Part shown: in pieces, positions 9,032 to 17,327 of the stretch
How the letters are laid out: the number at the start of each line of letters is the position of its first letter
How positions within the stretch are numbered: the first letter of the stretch is position 1
Assembly: GCF_030499515.1 (NCBI RefSeq)
Contig: NZ_JASTWJ010000001.1
Location: 5,622,001 to 5,686,000 of the forward strand
DNA from: Streptomyces sp. DT2A-34
GTDB taxonomy: Bacteria > Actinomycetota > Actinomycetes > Streptomycetales > Streptomycetaceae
Direction: 5' to 3'
Length of the DNA stretch: 64,000 bases
The notes under the pieces: model-generated
Seen by the model: only the letters and a program-made list of their open reading frames with translations
The model's database searches: none
What the model was told of the DNA's origin: nothing
Made by a program: the position numbers and the translations under genes

Positions 9032-9442
9032 ATGACAGAGCAGCAGGCGGTGCGGCAGGCGATACTCAGCGGCTCGGCCTTCGAGGAGCAGATCGGGTAC
9101 GCGCGTGCCGTGGTCGACGGGGACTGGGTGCATGTGTCGGGGACGACCGGGTTCGACTACGCGACGATGACGATCTCCGCGGACGTGGTGGAGCAGGCCG
9201 AGCAGTGTCTGCGGAACGTGGGGGCCGCGCTGGAGGAGGCGGGGTGTTCGTTCGCCGATGTGGTGCGGGTGCGGTACCTGCTGCCGGAGCGGGAGGACTT
9301 CGAGCCGTGCTGGCCGGTGCTGCGGCGGTACTTCGGGGAGGTGCGGCCGGCGGCGACGATGATGATGTGCGGGCTCGCCGACCCTCGCATGAAGATCGAG
9401 ATCGAGGTCTACGCCCGGCGGGGGAGCGGCGCTCGTGCCTGA
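9032..9442 (+). CDS. RidA (YjgF/YER057c/UK114) family protein
   Basis: This 136-residue member of the Rid family may hydrolyse reactive enamine/imine intermediates released by PLP enzymes. The fold is visible as VHVSGTTGFD, QCLRNVGAALEEAGCSFADVVRVR and the C-terminal MKIEIEVYA strand. The canonical RidA arginine environment (R in VRVRYLLPE, near residue 99) is present, while the family's usual GN.P..RP loop is altered to RYFGEVRPAATMM. It belongs to a RidA-like subgroup whose substrate is uncertain. The gene overlaps the following GNAT gene by 8 nt and lies after pdxH, a PLP salvage gene, which fits imine chemistry. Confidence 0.87.
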   Translation: MTEQQAVRQAILSGSAFEEQIGYARAVVDGDWVHVSGTTGFDYATMTISADVVEQAEQCLRNVGAALEEAGCSFADVVRVRYLLPEREDFEPCWPVLRRYFGEVRPAATMMMCGLADPRMKIEIEVYARRGSGARA

Positions 9443-9884
9443 CCTTCCCGGACTTCGCATCGCGCCGGTCGACGGCGAGGCCATGCTTCAGCAGTGGCGG
9501 CACGTCCACAACGTGATCGTTCCGCCCGCGGCCATGGATCTCGACGAGGTAAGGGAGCGCGGCAGGAGGTACCGCCTGCGGAACGCGTACGTCGGTGACG
9601 TCCTCGTCGGCTGCTCGACCGTGCGCCCGCCGGAGGGCGAGGACGCGGTGGCGACGGTCATCGCGCGCGTGCTGCCCGGGTACCGGCGGCGCGGGTACGG
9701 CACGCGGCTGTACGAGGACGGGCTCGCCCGCGCGCGCGTGCTGGGCGCCAAGGCGATCGAGACGTGTGTGCTGGCCGTCAACGAGGACGGGCTGCGGTTC
9801 GCCGAGGCGCGGGGGTTCGTCGAGATCGATCGGTATGTGCTGGACGGTGAGACCGATCTGTGGGTGGACCTGCGGCTGGAGTAG
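9435..9884 (+). CDS. GNAT family N-acetyltransferase
   Basis: This 149-residue protein has the acetyl-CoA-binding motif A as VLPGYRRRGYGTRLYEDGLARAR near residues 75-97 (R-R-G-Y-G). A C-terminal ARGFVEIDRYV strand of the GNAT fold follows. It transfers an acetyl group to an unknown amine. The GTG start at 9435 lies inside the 3' end of the RidA-like gene (8-nt overlap), so the two are probably translated together. Confidence 0.9.
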   Translation: MPDLPGLRIAPVDGEAMLQQWRHVHNVIVPPAAMDLDEVRERGRRYRLRNAYVGDVLVGCSTVRPPEGEDAVATVIARVLPGYRRRGYGTRLYEDGLARARVLGAKAIETCVLAVNEDGLRFAEARGFVEIDRYVLDGETDLWVDLRLE

Positions 9885-10030
9885 GCCCACAGCGACTCGT
9901 ACAGCGCTCGTACAACGATTCCTTCAATCTTGGGGAACATGGTGTGTGCTGCGTCACGTTCGAGTTAGATGATTGCAAGTGAGCGAACCGACGCGTCGTA
10001 CGTGCGGACGCAGCTTGGCAGGGGGTCCAG

Positions 10031-11497
10031 GTGAGTGCTTCCCGGCGTAGTGGGACCACCGACGAGCTGGGGCCGGACGAACCCGAGCGGGACGGTCCGG
10101 ACGGTCCGGCAGGTGGTTCGGAGGGTTCGGCAGGCGGCTCGGATCTGCTGGCCGCGCTGCTGGACGGCATGGACGCGGCCCTGTGCGCCTTCGACGCGGA
10201 CGGGGTCGTCACCCATTGGAACCGTGAGGCGGAGCGGATCCTCGGGTGGAGTGCGGCCGAGGCCGTGGGGCGGCACGGGTTCGCCGGGTGGGCCGTGCGG
10301 GAGGCCGATGCCCAGGACGTCGAGGGGCGGCTGATGTCCGCCATGCAGGCCCCCGGGCGGCAGGTGCACGAGTTCGCCCTGCTGACGAAGGACGGCGGGC
10401 GGGTCCTCGTACGGACGCAGTCGGCGGCCGTGCGGGGGCCGGACGGGAAGCCCGCCGGGCTGTACTGCGCCTTCAGCGAGGTGCATGTGCAGATCGATCT
10501 GGAGCGGTCGATCGCGCTGAGCGAGGCGCTGTTCGAGGACGCGTCGTGGGGCGTGGTGCTCGTCGACGCGGATCTGCGGCCGGCGGTGGTGAACGCTCAT
10601 GCGGCTCGGGCGCTGGGTATCGGGCGTACGTCCGTGCTCGGGCGGCCACTGGGGGAGTTGCTCGCCCAGGGGGTCGAGGAGCTGGAGAGCGCGCTCACGC
10701 ATGTGCTGGCGGAGGGCGCGCCGCCCGCGCCGGCCGAGATCTGGGTGAGCGTACGGACGCCGGAGGGCGAGCGGCGTCGGTGCTGGCGGTGTGGCTTCGT
10801 ACGGCTGGCCTCGCCGCTCGCGGAGGAACCGGTTCCATTGGGGGTCGGCTGGCTCTTCCAGGACATGACCGAGGCCAAGCAGGCCGAGCAGGAGGCGGCG
10901 CAGCTGCGGTTCCGGACCAATCAGCTGCACCGGGCGGCTCGGGCCGCCGCGGAGTGCGAGGACCCCGCCGAGGCGGCGACCGTGCATCTGGACTTCGCGC
11001 TGGCCGGGTTCGCCGATCACGCGCTGATCGACCGGGTCGCGGGCGGGGCGGTCATGGACGCGGACACGGCCGGGCCGGTGCGGCTGGTTCGGATCGCGGT
11101 GACGCCCTCCGGTGCGCCGGGGCCGAGTCTGCTCGGCGGGGAGGCCGGGTTGCCGGTGCGGTACGGCGAAGGGCATCCGGCGTTGCGGTGTGTGGCGCGG
11201 GCCGGGTCCGTGCGGGCCGACGCGGGCGATGTGCCGGCGGAGCAGGCGCGTGCGTGGGCGGTGGGCCGGCAGTGGCCGGCGGATACGGTGCACGCGCTGT
11301 GCGCCGTGTTGCGGAGCCGGGGGCGCACGCTCGGGGTCGTGACGTTTCTGCGGGGCGCCGGGCGGAGTGCGTTCGAGCGGGGCGACGCGGTGTACGCGGA
11401 GGGGGTGGCGGTGCGGATCGCTTCCGCGTTGGATCTGGCGGGGGCCCTGGGCTCGGAGGGTTCCAGGGGCGGGGAGGGTTCGGAGGGCTTTGATTAG
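10031..11497 (+). CDS. PAS-domain sensor protein without a visible output domain
   Basis: This 488-residue cytoplasmic protein starts with a disordered Gly/Ser/Asp/Glu-rich segment (PDGPAGGSEGSAGGS). A PAS domain follows at about residues 40-150 (MDAALCAFDADGVVTHWNRE, ILGWSAAEAVGR) and a second at about 165-285 (SWGVVLVDADLRPAVVNAHA). The last ~190 residues resemble a degenerate GAF/SpoIIE-associated sensor region. No histidine-kinase, GGDEF, PP2C phosphatase or HTH signature is seen, although related Streptomyces proteins often continue into a PP2C phosphatase. The GTG start at 10031 is the first in-frame start after an AGGGGGTCCAG stretch. The partner and signal are unknown. Confidence 0.85.
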   Translation: MSASRRSGTTDELGPDEPERDGPDGPAGGSEGSAGGSDLLAALLDGMDAALCAFDADGVVTHWNREAERILGWSAAEAVGRHGFAGWAVREADAQDVEGRLMSAMQAPGRQVHEFALLTKDGGRVLVRTQSAAVRGPDGKPAGLYCAFSEVHVQIDLERSIALSEALFEDASWGVVLVDADLRPAVVNAHAARALGIGRTSVLGRPLGELLAQGVEELESALTHVLAEGAPPAPAEIWVSVRTPEGERRRCWRCGFVRLASPLAEEPVPLGVGWLFQDMTEAKQAEQEAAQLRFRTNQLHRAARAAAECEDPAEAATVHLDFALAGFADHALIDRVAGGAVMDADTAGPVRLVRIAVTPSGAPGPSLLGGEAGLPVRYGEGHPALRCVARAGSVRADAGDVPAEQARAWAVGRQWPADTVHALCAVLRSRGRTLGVVTFLRGAGRSAFERGDAVYAEGVAVRIASALDLAGALGSEGSRGGEGSEGFD

Positions 11498-11507
11498 CGC
11501 TGCCGTG

Positions 11508-12263
11508 TCAGTGCCGGTAGAAGATCCTGTCGCCGTACTTCTCGAACACCCGGTTGTTCCAGTCGTGGCCGCCGTCCACGTTGCCGGAGCGCAGGAGTGG
11601 GGGCTCGATGCCGCGGGCGGCCAGGGTGGCGGCTGCCGTGGCCATGACGGCCTGGAGGAGCGCGCTGGTGACGACCGTGGACGCGGGGGCGAAAGGGGCC
11701 GGGATCGTGTCGAGGGTGAGCTCCGCGTCGCCGATCGCGATCTTCGAGTCGAGGACGATGTCGCAGTGGTCCTTGAGGTAGGTGCCCGACGTGTGGCGGG
11801 ACTTCGTCTCCGAGGCGTACGCCACTGATGTCACGCCGATGACCCTGATGCCGAGGGCCCGTGCGGTCATGGCCATCTCTACGGGGAGGGCGTTGCGGCC
11901 CGAGAGGGAGATGATCACGAGGGCGTCGCCGTCGCGGAGGGGGGAGCTGTGCAGGACCGCGCTCGCGAGGCCGTCCACGCGTTCCAGGGCTGAGCCGAGG
12001 GTGGCGGGCATGACGTCGACGCCTACGACGCCGGGGACCGCCAGCAGGTTCATCAGGGCGAGGCCGCCGGCGCGGTAGACGATGTCCTGGGCGGCGAGGG
12101 AGGAGTGGCCGGCGCCGAAGGCGAAGAGGCGGCCGCCGCTTTCGACGGTGTCGGCGAGCAGGGTGCCGGCTGCCTCGATGTTCTCGGCCTCCTCGGTACG
12201 GACTCGCTGGAGCAGGCCGATCGCGGCGTCGATGAACTGGTCGGCCGGCTTGCTGTCGCTCAT
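11508..12263 (-). CDS. SIS-domain protein (UPF0309-like phosphosugar isomerase/binding)
   Basis: This 251-residue protein has a sugar-isomerase fold. The signature FAFGAGHSSLAAQDIVYRAGG lies near residues 49-69. DALVIISLSGRNALPVEMA near residue 118 is the usual phosphosugar-binding Ser/Gly loop. It probably binds or isomerises an amino-sugar phosphate. The start at 12263 follows CGGAGGAGCC eight nucleotides upstream; the frame is open further to 12323. It is divergent from dmdR1 and its 3' end lies 10 nt from the convergent PAS gene. Confidence 0.9.
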   Translation of the reverse strand: MSDSKPADQFIDAAIGLLQRVRTEEAENIEAAGTLLADTVESGGRLFAFGAGHSSLAAQDIVYRAGGLALMNLLAVPGVVGVDVMPATLGSALERVDGLASAVLHSSPLRDGDALVIISLSGRNALPVEMAMTARALGIRVIGVTSVAYASETKSRHTSGTYLKDHCDIVLDSKIAIGDAELTLDTIPAPFAPASTVVTSALLQAVMATAAATLAARGIEPPLLRSGNVDGGHDWNNRVFEKYGDRIFYRH

Positions 12264-12398
12264 GCGGGCTCCTCCGGGGGTGTGTTGCGGATCACCGTGC
12301 GGTCTGGACCAGTGTGGTGTCAATACGGCGGGGCGCCTGCGGCGGCCTGTGCGGGCTTGGGGGGTGCGCGCCCGGGCGATCTCGGAAATTCGCTCGTT

Positions 12399-13190
12399 TC
12401 AACGGCGCGGCACGGTTGTCAGTGGTATCCGGCAGAATTGACTGCAGGGCCAGCGCACGCGCCGTGGAGCTGTCTCGCTTCCGGCTGAGCTAATCGCAGA
12501 GCTAATCGAGGGGCACGTATGTCCGGACTGATCGACACCACGGAGATGTATCTCCGCACCATCCTCGAGCTGGAGGAGGAAGGTGTGGTCCCCATGCGCG
12601 CCCGGATCGCCGAGCGGCTGGACCAGAGCGGGCCGACCGTCAGTCAGACGGTGGCGCGGATGGAGCGTGACGGGCTGGTGTCCGTGGCGACCGACCGGCA
12701 CCTGGAGCTCACGGACGAGGGTCGGCGGCTGGCCACCCGTGTCATGCGCAAGCATCGGCTGGCCGAGTGTCTGCTCGTCGATGTGATCGGGCTGGAGTGG
12801 GAGCAGGTGCACGCCGAGGCGTGTCGCTGGGAGCACGTGATGAGTGAGGCCGTGGAGCGGCGGGTGCTGGAGCTGCTGCGGCATCCCACCGAGTCGCCGT
12901 ACGGCAACCCCATCCCCGGCCTGGAGGAGCTCGGCGAGAAGGACGGTGCCGATCCGTTCCTGGACGAGGGCATGGTCTCGCTGGCCGATCTCGACCCCGG
13001 CGTCGAGGGCAAGACGGTCGTCGTGCGCCGTATCGGCGAGCCGATCCAGACCGACGCGCAGCTGATGTACACCCTGCGCCGGGCGGGCGTGCAGCCGGGG
13101 TCGGTGGTGAGTGTGACCGAGTCCGCGGGTGGTGTGCTCGTGGGCAGCGGTGGTGAGGCGGCCGAGCTGGAGGCGGACGTCGCCTCCCAT
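12399..13190 (-). other. adm: Open frame antisense to dmdR1 (possible adm)
   Basis: A 263-codon open frame runs antiparallel to nearly the whole of dmdR1; a second antisense frame covers 12644-13675. In S. coelicolor a gene called adm has been described overlapping dmdR1 on the opposite strand and affecting siderophore and antibiotic production. The position here matches. However, high-GC genomes give long antisense frames by chance, and the translated product (rich in His, Arg, Leu, Gln) shows no recognisable fold. Which of the two frames corresponds to the described protein I cannot decide. Confidence 0.35.
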
Positions 13191-13211
13191 GTCTTCGTCG
13201 CGAAGCGCTGA
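12519..13211 (+). CDS. dmdR1: Iron-dependent repressor, DtxR/IdeR family
   Basis: This 230-residue global iron regulator binds DNA when loaded with Fe(II) and represses siderophore and iron-uptake genes. The N-terminal winged helix includes MRARIAERLDQSGPTVSQTV. Every ligand of the DtxR metal sites is in register: His79, Glu83 and His98 for the ancillary site, and Met10, Cys102, Glu105 and His106 for the primary site. A C-terminal SH3-like domain (about residues 150-228) completes the protein. Length and ligands match DmdR1 of S. coelicolor. No clear DtxR-type iron box was found in the window. It is divergent from the SIS gene, and a strong hairpin lies 203 nt downstream. Confidence 0.95.
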   Translation: MSGLIDTTEMYLRTILELEEEGVVPMRARIAERLDQSGPTVSQTVARMERDGLVSVATDRHLELTDEGRRLATRVMRKHRLAECLLVDVIGLEWEQVHAEACRWEHVMSEAVERRVLELLRHPTESPYGNPIPGLEELGEKDGADPFLDEGMVSLADLDPGVEGKTVVVRRIGEPIQTDAQLMYTLRRAGVQPGSVVSVTESAGGVLVGSGGEAAELEADVASHVFVAKR

Positions 13212-13828
13212 GTCGGCGGTAGCTGTCGTCTTCGGGTTCCCTTCCCCGTAATTCCCGGTAATGGAGCGGGAGTTGTGGCGATCCGTCGATCTCGGCGATT
13301 CCAGGATTCAGTGCGCTGAATCGCAGCGCTCGGCCGTTTCGCGTGCCAGGCTGTCGTGAGGCGATGCATCCGGCCGGGGAGGGGGCGGGAGGATGTGCCG
13401 TGAGTGTGGAGAGGGCCCCGGCGCCGTGCGGCGCCGGGGCCTGTCCTCCCCTGTGCTGACCCGGAGCCCCGAGCTCCCAGGGTCATTCCCCTCGGACCGC
13501 TTTCCCCGAGCGGTCCGCCTCCCGGTGAAGATCTCCCCTCGGCGACGCCGATCAATCCTGGAGAGGGGTCACTCGAATGAGGGGTGTTGCCCGCAGAGAC
13601 CGCATTTTCGAATAGGGGTTCGATAGTCTGCGAGTGACGGGTCATGCGGAACGTGCACTTCATGAATGTGCGCATAAGATCACGTCAGACACACAGGACA
13701 TGCACATCGCGTGCGAAGGCATCTACGCTGCGTGCGACGCGGGTGGCACGCGGTGCTCGCGTGAGCGACGGCAGATACGGCAGGCGGAGCAGGCACAGCA
13801 AGCAGGACGCAGGGGGGTGCCAGGATCA
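13212..13828. other. Intergenic region between dmdR1 and hydrolase
   Basis: No gene is supported in 617 bases on the plus strand. It contains a strong hairpin at 13414-13441 and, from about 13560, a distinctly AT-richer stretch with TCGAATAGGGG and CGATAGTCT that probably holds the promoter of the downstream hydrolase. Confidence 0.5.
13414..13441 (+). terminator. Strong hairpin downstream of dmdR1
   Basis: GGCCCCGGCGCC and GGCGCCGGGGCC form a perfect 12-bp stem around a GTGC loop. There is no poly-U tail, as is usual for Streptomyces terminators. Confidence 0.7.
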
Positions 13829-14710
13829 ATGGCGCGGCGCATCGACGTGACCGGTACAGGCGGCGTACGTCTCGCGGCCTGGGAGTTCGGCGACCCACCC
13901 AAGACCGACCCCGCCAAGGAGCACGACCGCACGCCCGGCGTGCTGTTACTGCACGGCCTGATGGGCCGCGCCTCACACTGGGCCTCCACCGCCCGCTGGC
14001 TCTCCGAGCGGCACCGCGCTGTCGCCCTCGACCAGCGTGGCCACGGCCGTAGCGGCAAGCCCGCACAGGCCGCCTTCACGCGCGAGGCGTACGTCGACGA
14101 CGCGGAGGCCGCCCTCGAACAGCTCGGCCTCGCCCCGGCCGTCATCATCGGCCACGCCATGGGCGCGCTGACCGCCTGGCAGCTTGCCGCCAAGCGGCCC
14201 GACCTGGTGCGCGGCGTGATCATCTGCGACATGCGGGCCTCCGCGCTCGGCTCGGCCTCGCAGCGGGAGTGGGCGGACTGGTTCGAGGCCTGGCCCGTTC
14301 CCTTCGCCACGCTCGCCGATGTGCGCAAGTGGTTCGGCGAGGACGACCCGTGGGTCGAGCGGCCGAATCCTGCGCGGGGGGAGTTCTACGCCGAGGTGAT
14401 GCGGGAGCACGAGGACGGGTGGCGGCCGGTGTTCGAGCCGGACCAGATGCTCAAGTCCCGGGAGACGTGGGTGTTCGACGCGCACTGGGAGGAGTTGGCG
14501 CAGGTTCAGTGCCCTGCGTTGGTGGTGCGCGGCCTTGATGGGGAGTTGGGGCGGGCCGAGGCGCAGGAGATGGTGCGGGTGCTGCCTCGGGGGGAGTATG
14601 CGGAGGTGGCTGACGCCGGGCATCTGGTGCACTACGACCAGCCCGAGGGCTGGCGCGCCGCTATCGAGCCGTTTCTCGAGTCGGTGTGGAGTGATGCCGG
14701 GCGCCTATGA
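13829..14710 (+). CDS. Alpha/beta hydrolase
   Basis: This 293-residue soluble hydrolase has the oxyanion segment LLLHGLMGRASHW near residue 37 and the conserved DQRGHGRSGKP near residue 66. The nucleophile-elbow position reads VIIGHAMGALTAW near residue 106. The elbow is G-H-A-M-G, so alanine replaces the usual Ser/Asp/Cys nucleophile. Acid (VVRGLDGELG) and histidine (ADAGHLVHYDQP) regions remain. It may therefore be non-hydrolytic or use a different mechanism. The ATG at 13829 is preferred; an in-frame GTG at 13817 is the alternative. Confidence 0.9.
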   Translation: MARRIDVTGTGGVRLAAWEFGDPPKTDPAKEHDRTPGVLLLHGLMGRASHWASTARWLSERHRAVALDQRGHGRSGKPAQAAFTREAYVDDAEAALEQLGLAPAVIIGHAMGALTAWQLAAKRPDLVRGVIICDMRASALGSASQREWADWFEAWPVPFATLADVRKWFGEDDPWVERPNPARGEFYAEVMREHEDGWRPVFEPDQMLKSRETWVFDAHWEELAQVQCPALVVRGLDGELGRAEAQEMVRVLPRGEYAEVADAGHLVHYDQPEGWRAAIEPFLESVWSDAGRL

Positions 14711-14735
14711 GCTCGGGGTCTTCTGCTCGATGGTG

Positions 14736-14812
14736 GCTGCGGGTGGTTGTTCGTGGTTCCTCGCGCCCACGCGGCGGAGCCGCATATCGGGCACAGCCCC
14801 GCGCCCCTTTTG
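14736..14812 (-). repeat. Streptomyces-type intergenic repeat, copy B
   Basis: Read on the minus strand this is the same element as copies A and C (GGGGCGCGGGGCTGTG, GCGGCTCCGCCGCGTGGGCG, then a CCACCCGCAG tail). It sits in the gap between the convergent hydrolase and ABC permease genes, where a bidirectional hairpin would separate transcripts. Confidence 0.75.
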
Positions 14813-14846
14813 CGGCGCTGCACCCCCGGGCGTCAGAAGGGTGCCG

Positions 14847-16439
14847 CTAACCCTTGCTCACTGCCGTCAGGATCTCCGGTAGGCGGGCCGCCGTGCGCGG
14901 GGCGGCCAGCCGGAGACCCAGCCACGTCACCGTCGCGCCGTACGCCGCGCCCACGGGCAGCAGCAGCCGGCCCCACGCATCCCCGCCCTCGCTCACGTTC
15001 AGCCAGATCGTCACCGCGATCACGGGTGTGCACAGCAGGGCCGCCGCGATCATGCCGCCGAAGATGGAGATCCAGGCCAGGCCCGTCTGGCCGGGAGCGA
15101 CGTTCTTGTAGCCCTCCTGCGGGATGGAGTACGGAAAGCGGGCCGAGGTCCAGGCGCCCGTCGCCAGCATCGCGCCGAGGAGGGCGAAGGACAGGCCGAG
15201 GGCCTCGGGGAGCTTGGGCCAGTCGCCGAGGAGTGCTGTCGTCAGGACGGTGACGAGGGTGGCGTACGGCAGGGTGATCAGCAGCAGGGCCAGGGCTCGG
15301 CCGCGCAGCTCGACGTAGGCGTCCCGGGGGGAGGAGATGGTCAGCGCGACCATCCAGAACGCGGACGTGTCCTGCCCGAACTGGTTGTACATCTGGATGC
15401 CGAGCATCCCGGCGGCGAAACAGGCGAAGTAGATCGAGCCGGTGCCCTGCAGGGCGTTGAACAGCGGCACGATCAGGCCGATGGCGAGCGAGGTCACCCA
15501 GGCCGCCTTGGTCTTCGGGTCGCGCCAGACATAGCGCAGGCTGCGCTCCATGACGATGCCGGTGCGCCCGGCCGGCAGCAGGCGGGCCAGCCCGGTCGAG
15601 GTCCGTTCCCGTACGGCGGCCTCGGTGACCGCCTGGAGTGCGGAGCCGTCGGGGGAGGTCATCAGCCGCGTCAGGTGGCGTGACCATACGGCGATCAGGG
15701 CCGCCAACGCGCATGCGGTCAAGACGAGTTGGAGCACGCCGACGCCGTACGACCCCTCACTCACCGACTCCACCGCCCCGATCGCGGACGCCGGCGGCAC
15801 CCACCGCAGCACATCCGCCGCCGGGTCGAGCCGACCGAGCCCCGACGAACCAAGCCGCTGCGCCCCGAAGTTCACGACCTGCGCCCCGACCGCGATGACC
15901 AGCCCGCTCAGCACCGCCAGATCGCGCCCCTTACGGCTGGTCAGCAGCCGGGTGTTGGCCGCGGCGACGGCCCGCGCGAGCGCCACGCACACCAGCAGGG
16001 CCAGGACGACGCCGACGACCCCGACGACGTACGCCACCCAGCCCCGCGCGACCGCGATCACCGAACCGGTGAAGAGGCACAGCGTGAACAGCGGGCCTAT
16101 ACCGACCAGTGAGGCCGCGAGCAGCGCCCGCACCAGTGGCCGGGGTCGTAGCGGCAGCATCACCAGCCGCGTCGGGTCCAGGGTCTCGTCGCCACCGGGG
16201 AAGAACAGCGGCATCACGGCCCAGCCGAGCGCGAGCACCGCGACGAGCAGGACGACCACGGAGTCGGCGTGCGCGTTGCCGCGCAGCATGATCAGGCCGA
16301 GGAGTTGCAGCGCGGCGAAGAGGAGAACGAGGACGGCCGAGGCGACGTAGGCGGCCCGGCGCCCGCCTGACTGCCGCAGCCCGTTCCTGAGCAGCGACAG
16401 CTTCAGCCGTACGACGACCCCCGTCACGTCGCTGCTCAT
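14847..16439 (-). CDS. ABC-2 type exporter permease (multispanning membrane protein)
   Basis: This 530-residue integral membrane protein has at least ten hydrophobic helices. The first is AYVASAVLVLLFAALQLLGL near residue 30, and others include SVVVLLVAVLALGWAVMPLF and WVAYVVGVVGVVLALLVCVAL; the last cluster lies near residues 455-510. It overlaps the upstream ATPase gene by four nucleotides (ATGA), so the two form one exporter. The fold resembles ABC-2 permeases of the large actinobacterial type with 12 or so spans. The start at 16439 (MSSDVTGVVVRLKL) is fixed by the overlap. The exported substrate is unknown. Confidence 0.88.
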   Translation of the reverse strand: MSSDVTGVVVRLKLSLLRNGLRQSGGRRAAYVASAVLVLLFAALQLLGLIMLRGNAHADSVVVLLVAVLALGWAVMPLFFPGGDETLDPTRLVMLPLRPRPLVRALLAASLVGIGPLFTLCLFTGSVIAVARGWVAYVVGVVGVVLALLVCVALARAVAAANTRLLTSRKGRDLAVLSGLVIAVGAQVVNFGAQRLGSSGLGRLDPAADVLRWVPPASAIGAVESVSEGSYGVGVLQLVLTACALAALIAVWSRHLTRLMTSPDGSALQAVTEAAVRERTSTGLARLLPAGRTGIVMERSLRYVWRDPKTKAAWVTSLAIGLIVPLFNALQGTGSIYFACFAAGMLGIQMYNQFGQDTSAFWMVALTISSPRDAYVELRGRALALLLITLPYATLVTVLTTALLGDWPKLPEALGLSFALLGAMLATGAWTSARFPYSIPQEGYKNVAPGQTGLAWISIFGGMIAAALLCTPVIAVTIWLNVSEGGDAWGRLLLPVGAAYGATVTWLGLRLAAPRTAARLPEILTAVSKG

Positions 16440-17206
16440 CGCGCCCCGCCGCCCAGCCAGTCGAGGTCGGATCCGGCGTCGCGGCCGTTCGCGCCGACGA
16501 GTTCGAGGAACGCCTGCTGTAGCGAGGCCGCCTCCCCGCGCACCTCGGCGAGGGGGCCGTGGGCCCGGATGCGTCCGGCGGCCATGACGGCGACCCAGTC
16601 GCACAGCGACTCGACGAGCTCCATGACATGGGAGGAGAAGACTACGGTCGCGCCGGAGGCGGTGTAGCGCTCCAGGACGCCCCGGATGGTCTGCGCGGAG
16701 ACGGGGTCCACGCCCTCGAACGGCTCGTCCAGGAACAGCACTTCGGGATTGTGGAGGAGCGCGGCCGCGAGTCCGATCTTCTTGCGCATACCGGTCGAGT
16801 AGTCGACGACCAGCTTGTGCTGGGCCCCCGCCAGATCGAGTACGTCGAGCAACTGGGTGGCCCGCTTGTCGACCTCGGCCCCGGGAAGCCCGCGCAACCG
16901 CCCCGAGTACGCGAGCAGTTCCCGCCCGGAGAGCCGCTCGAAGAGCCGAAGCCCCTCAGGCAGCACCCCGATCCGCGCCTTCACCTCGACGGGGTCCCGC
17001 CACACGTCATGCCCGACGACTTCGACAGTCCCGCCATCGGGCCTGAGCAGCCCAGTCACCATGGAGAGGGTCGTGGTCTTCCCCGCTCCATTGGGCCCGA
17101 CGAGCCCGATGAACTTCCCCGCAGGCAACTCCAGATCAATCCCGGCAACGGCGACTTGCTGCCCGAACCGCTTCCAGAGCCCACGCACACATACGGCCGA
17201 CGTCAT
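16436..17206 (-). CDS. ABC transporter ATP-binding protein
   Basis: This 256-residue ATPase powers the permease encoded by the overlapping downstream gene. Walker A is GPNGAGKTT near residue 38, the signature loop reads YSTGMRKKIGLA near residue 134, and Walker B is EVLFLDEPFEGVDP near residue 154. The switch histidine lies in VVFSSHVME near 190. The start at 17206 gives MTSAVCVRGLWKRFG; the 30 open codons upstream are the translated intergenic repeat and not protein. Confidence 0.93.
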   Translation of the reverse strand: MTSAVCVRGLWKRFGQQVAVAGIDLELPAGKFIGLVGPNGAGKTTTLSMVTGLLRPDGGTVEVVGHDVWRDPVEVKARIGVLPEGLRLFERLSGRELLAYSGRLRGLPGAEVDKRATQLLDVLDLAGAQHKLVVDYSTGMRKKIGLAAALLHNPEVLFLDEPFEGVDPVSAQTIRGVLERYTASGATVVFSSHVMELVESLCDWVAVMAAGRIRAHGPLAEVRGEAASLQQAFLELVGANGRDAGSDLDWLGGGAR

Positions 17207-17220
17207 GGACGCCCACCTTA

Positions 17221-17292
17221 GGTGGCGCGGGGCTGTATCCGATATGCGGCTCCGCCGCGTGGGCGCGACCAGCCAAGAACAACCGGCAGCCG
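17221..17292 (+). repeat. Streptomyces-type intergenic repeat, copy C
   Basis: The consensus core GGCGCGGGGCTGTAT, GCGGCTCCGCCGCGTGGGCG, CGACCAGCC and a GCAGCCGCC tail lie in the 121-bp gap between the ABC operon and the primase-like gene, both on the minus strand. Because copy C lies just upstream of the ABC operon start, it is also in that operon's promoter region. Confidence 0.75.
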
Positions 17293-17327
17293 CCAACGGT
17301 GATCAACCAGGCAGATGAACCCGCGAA

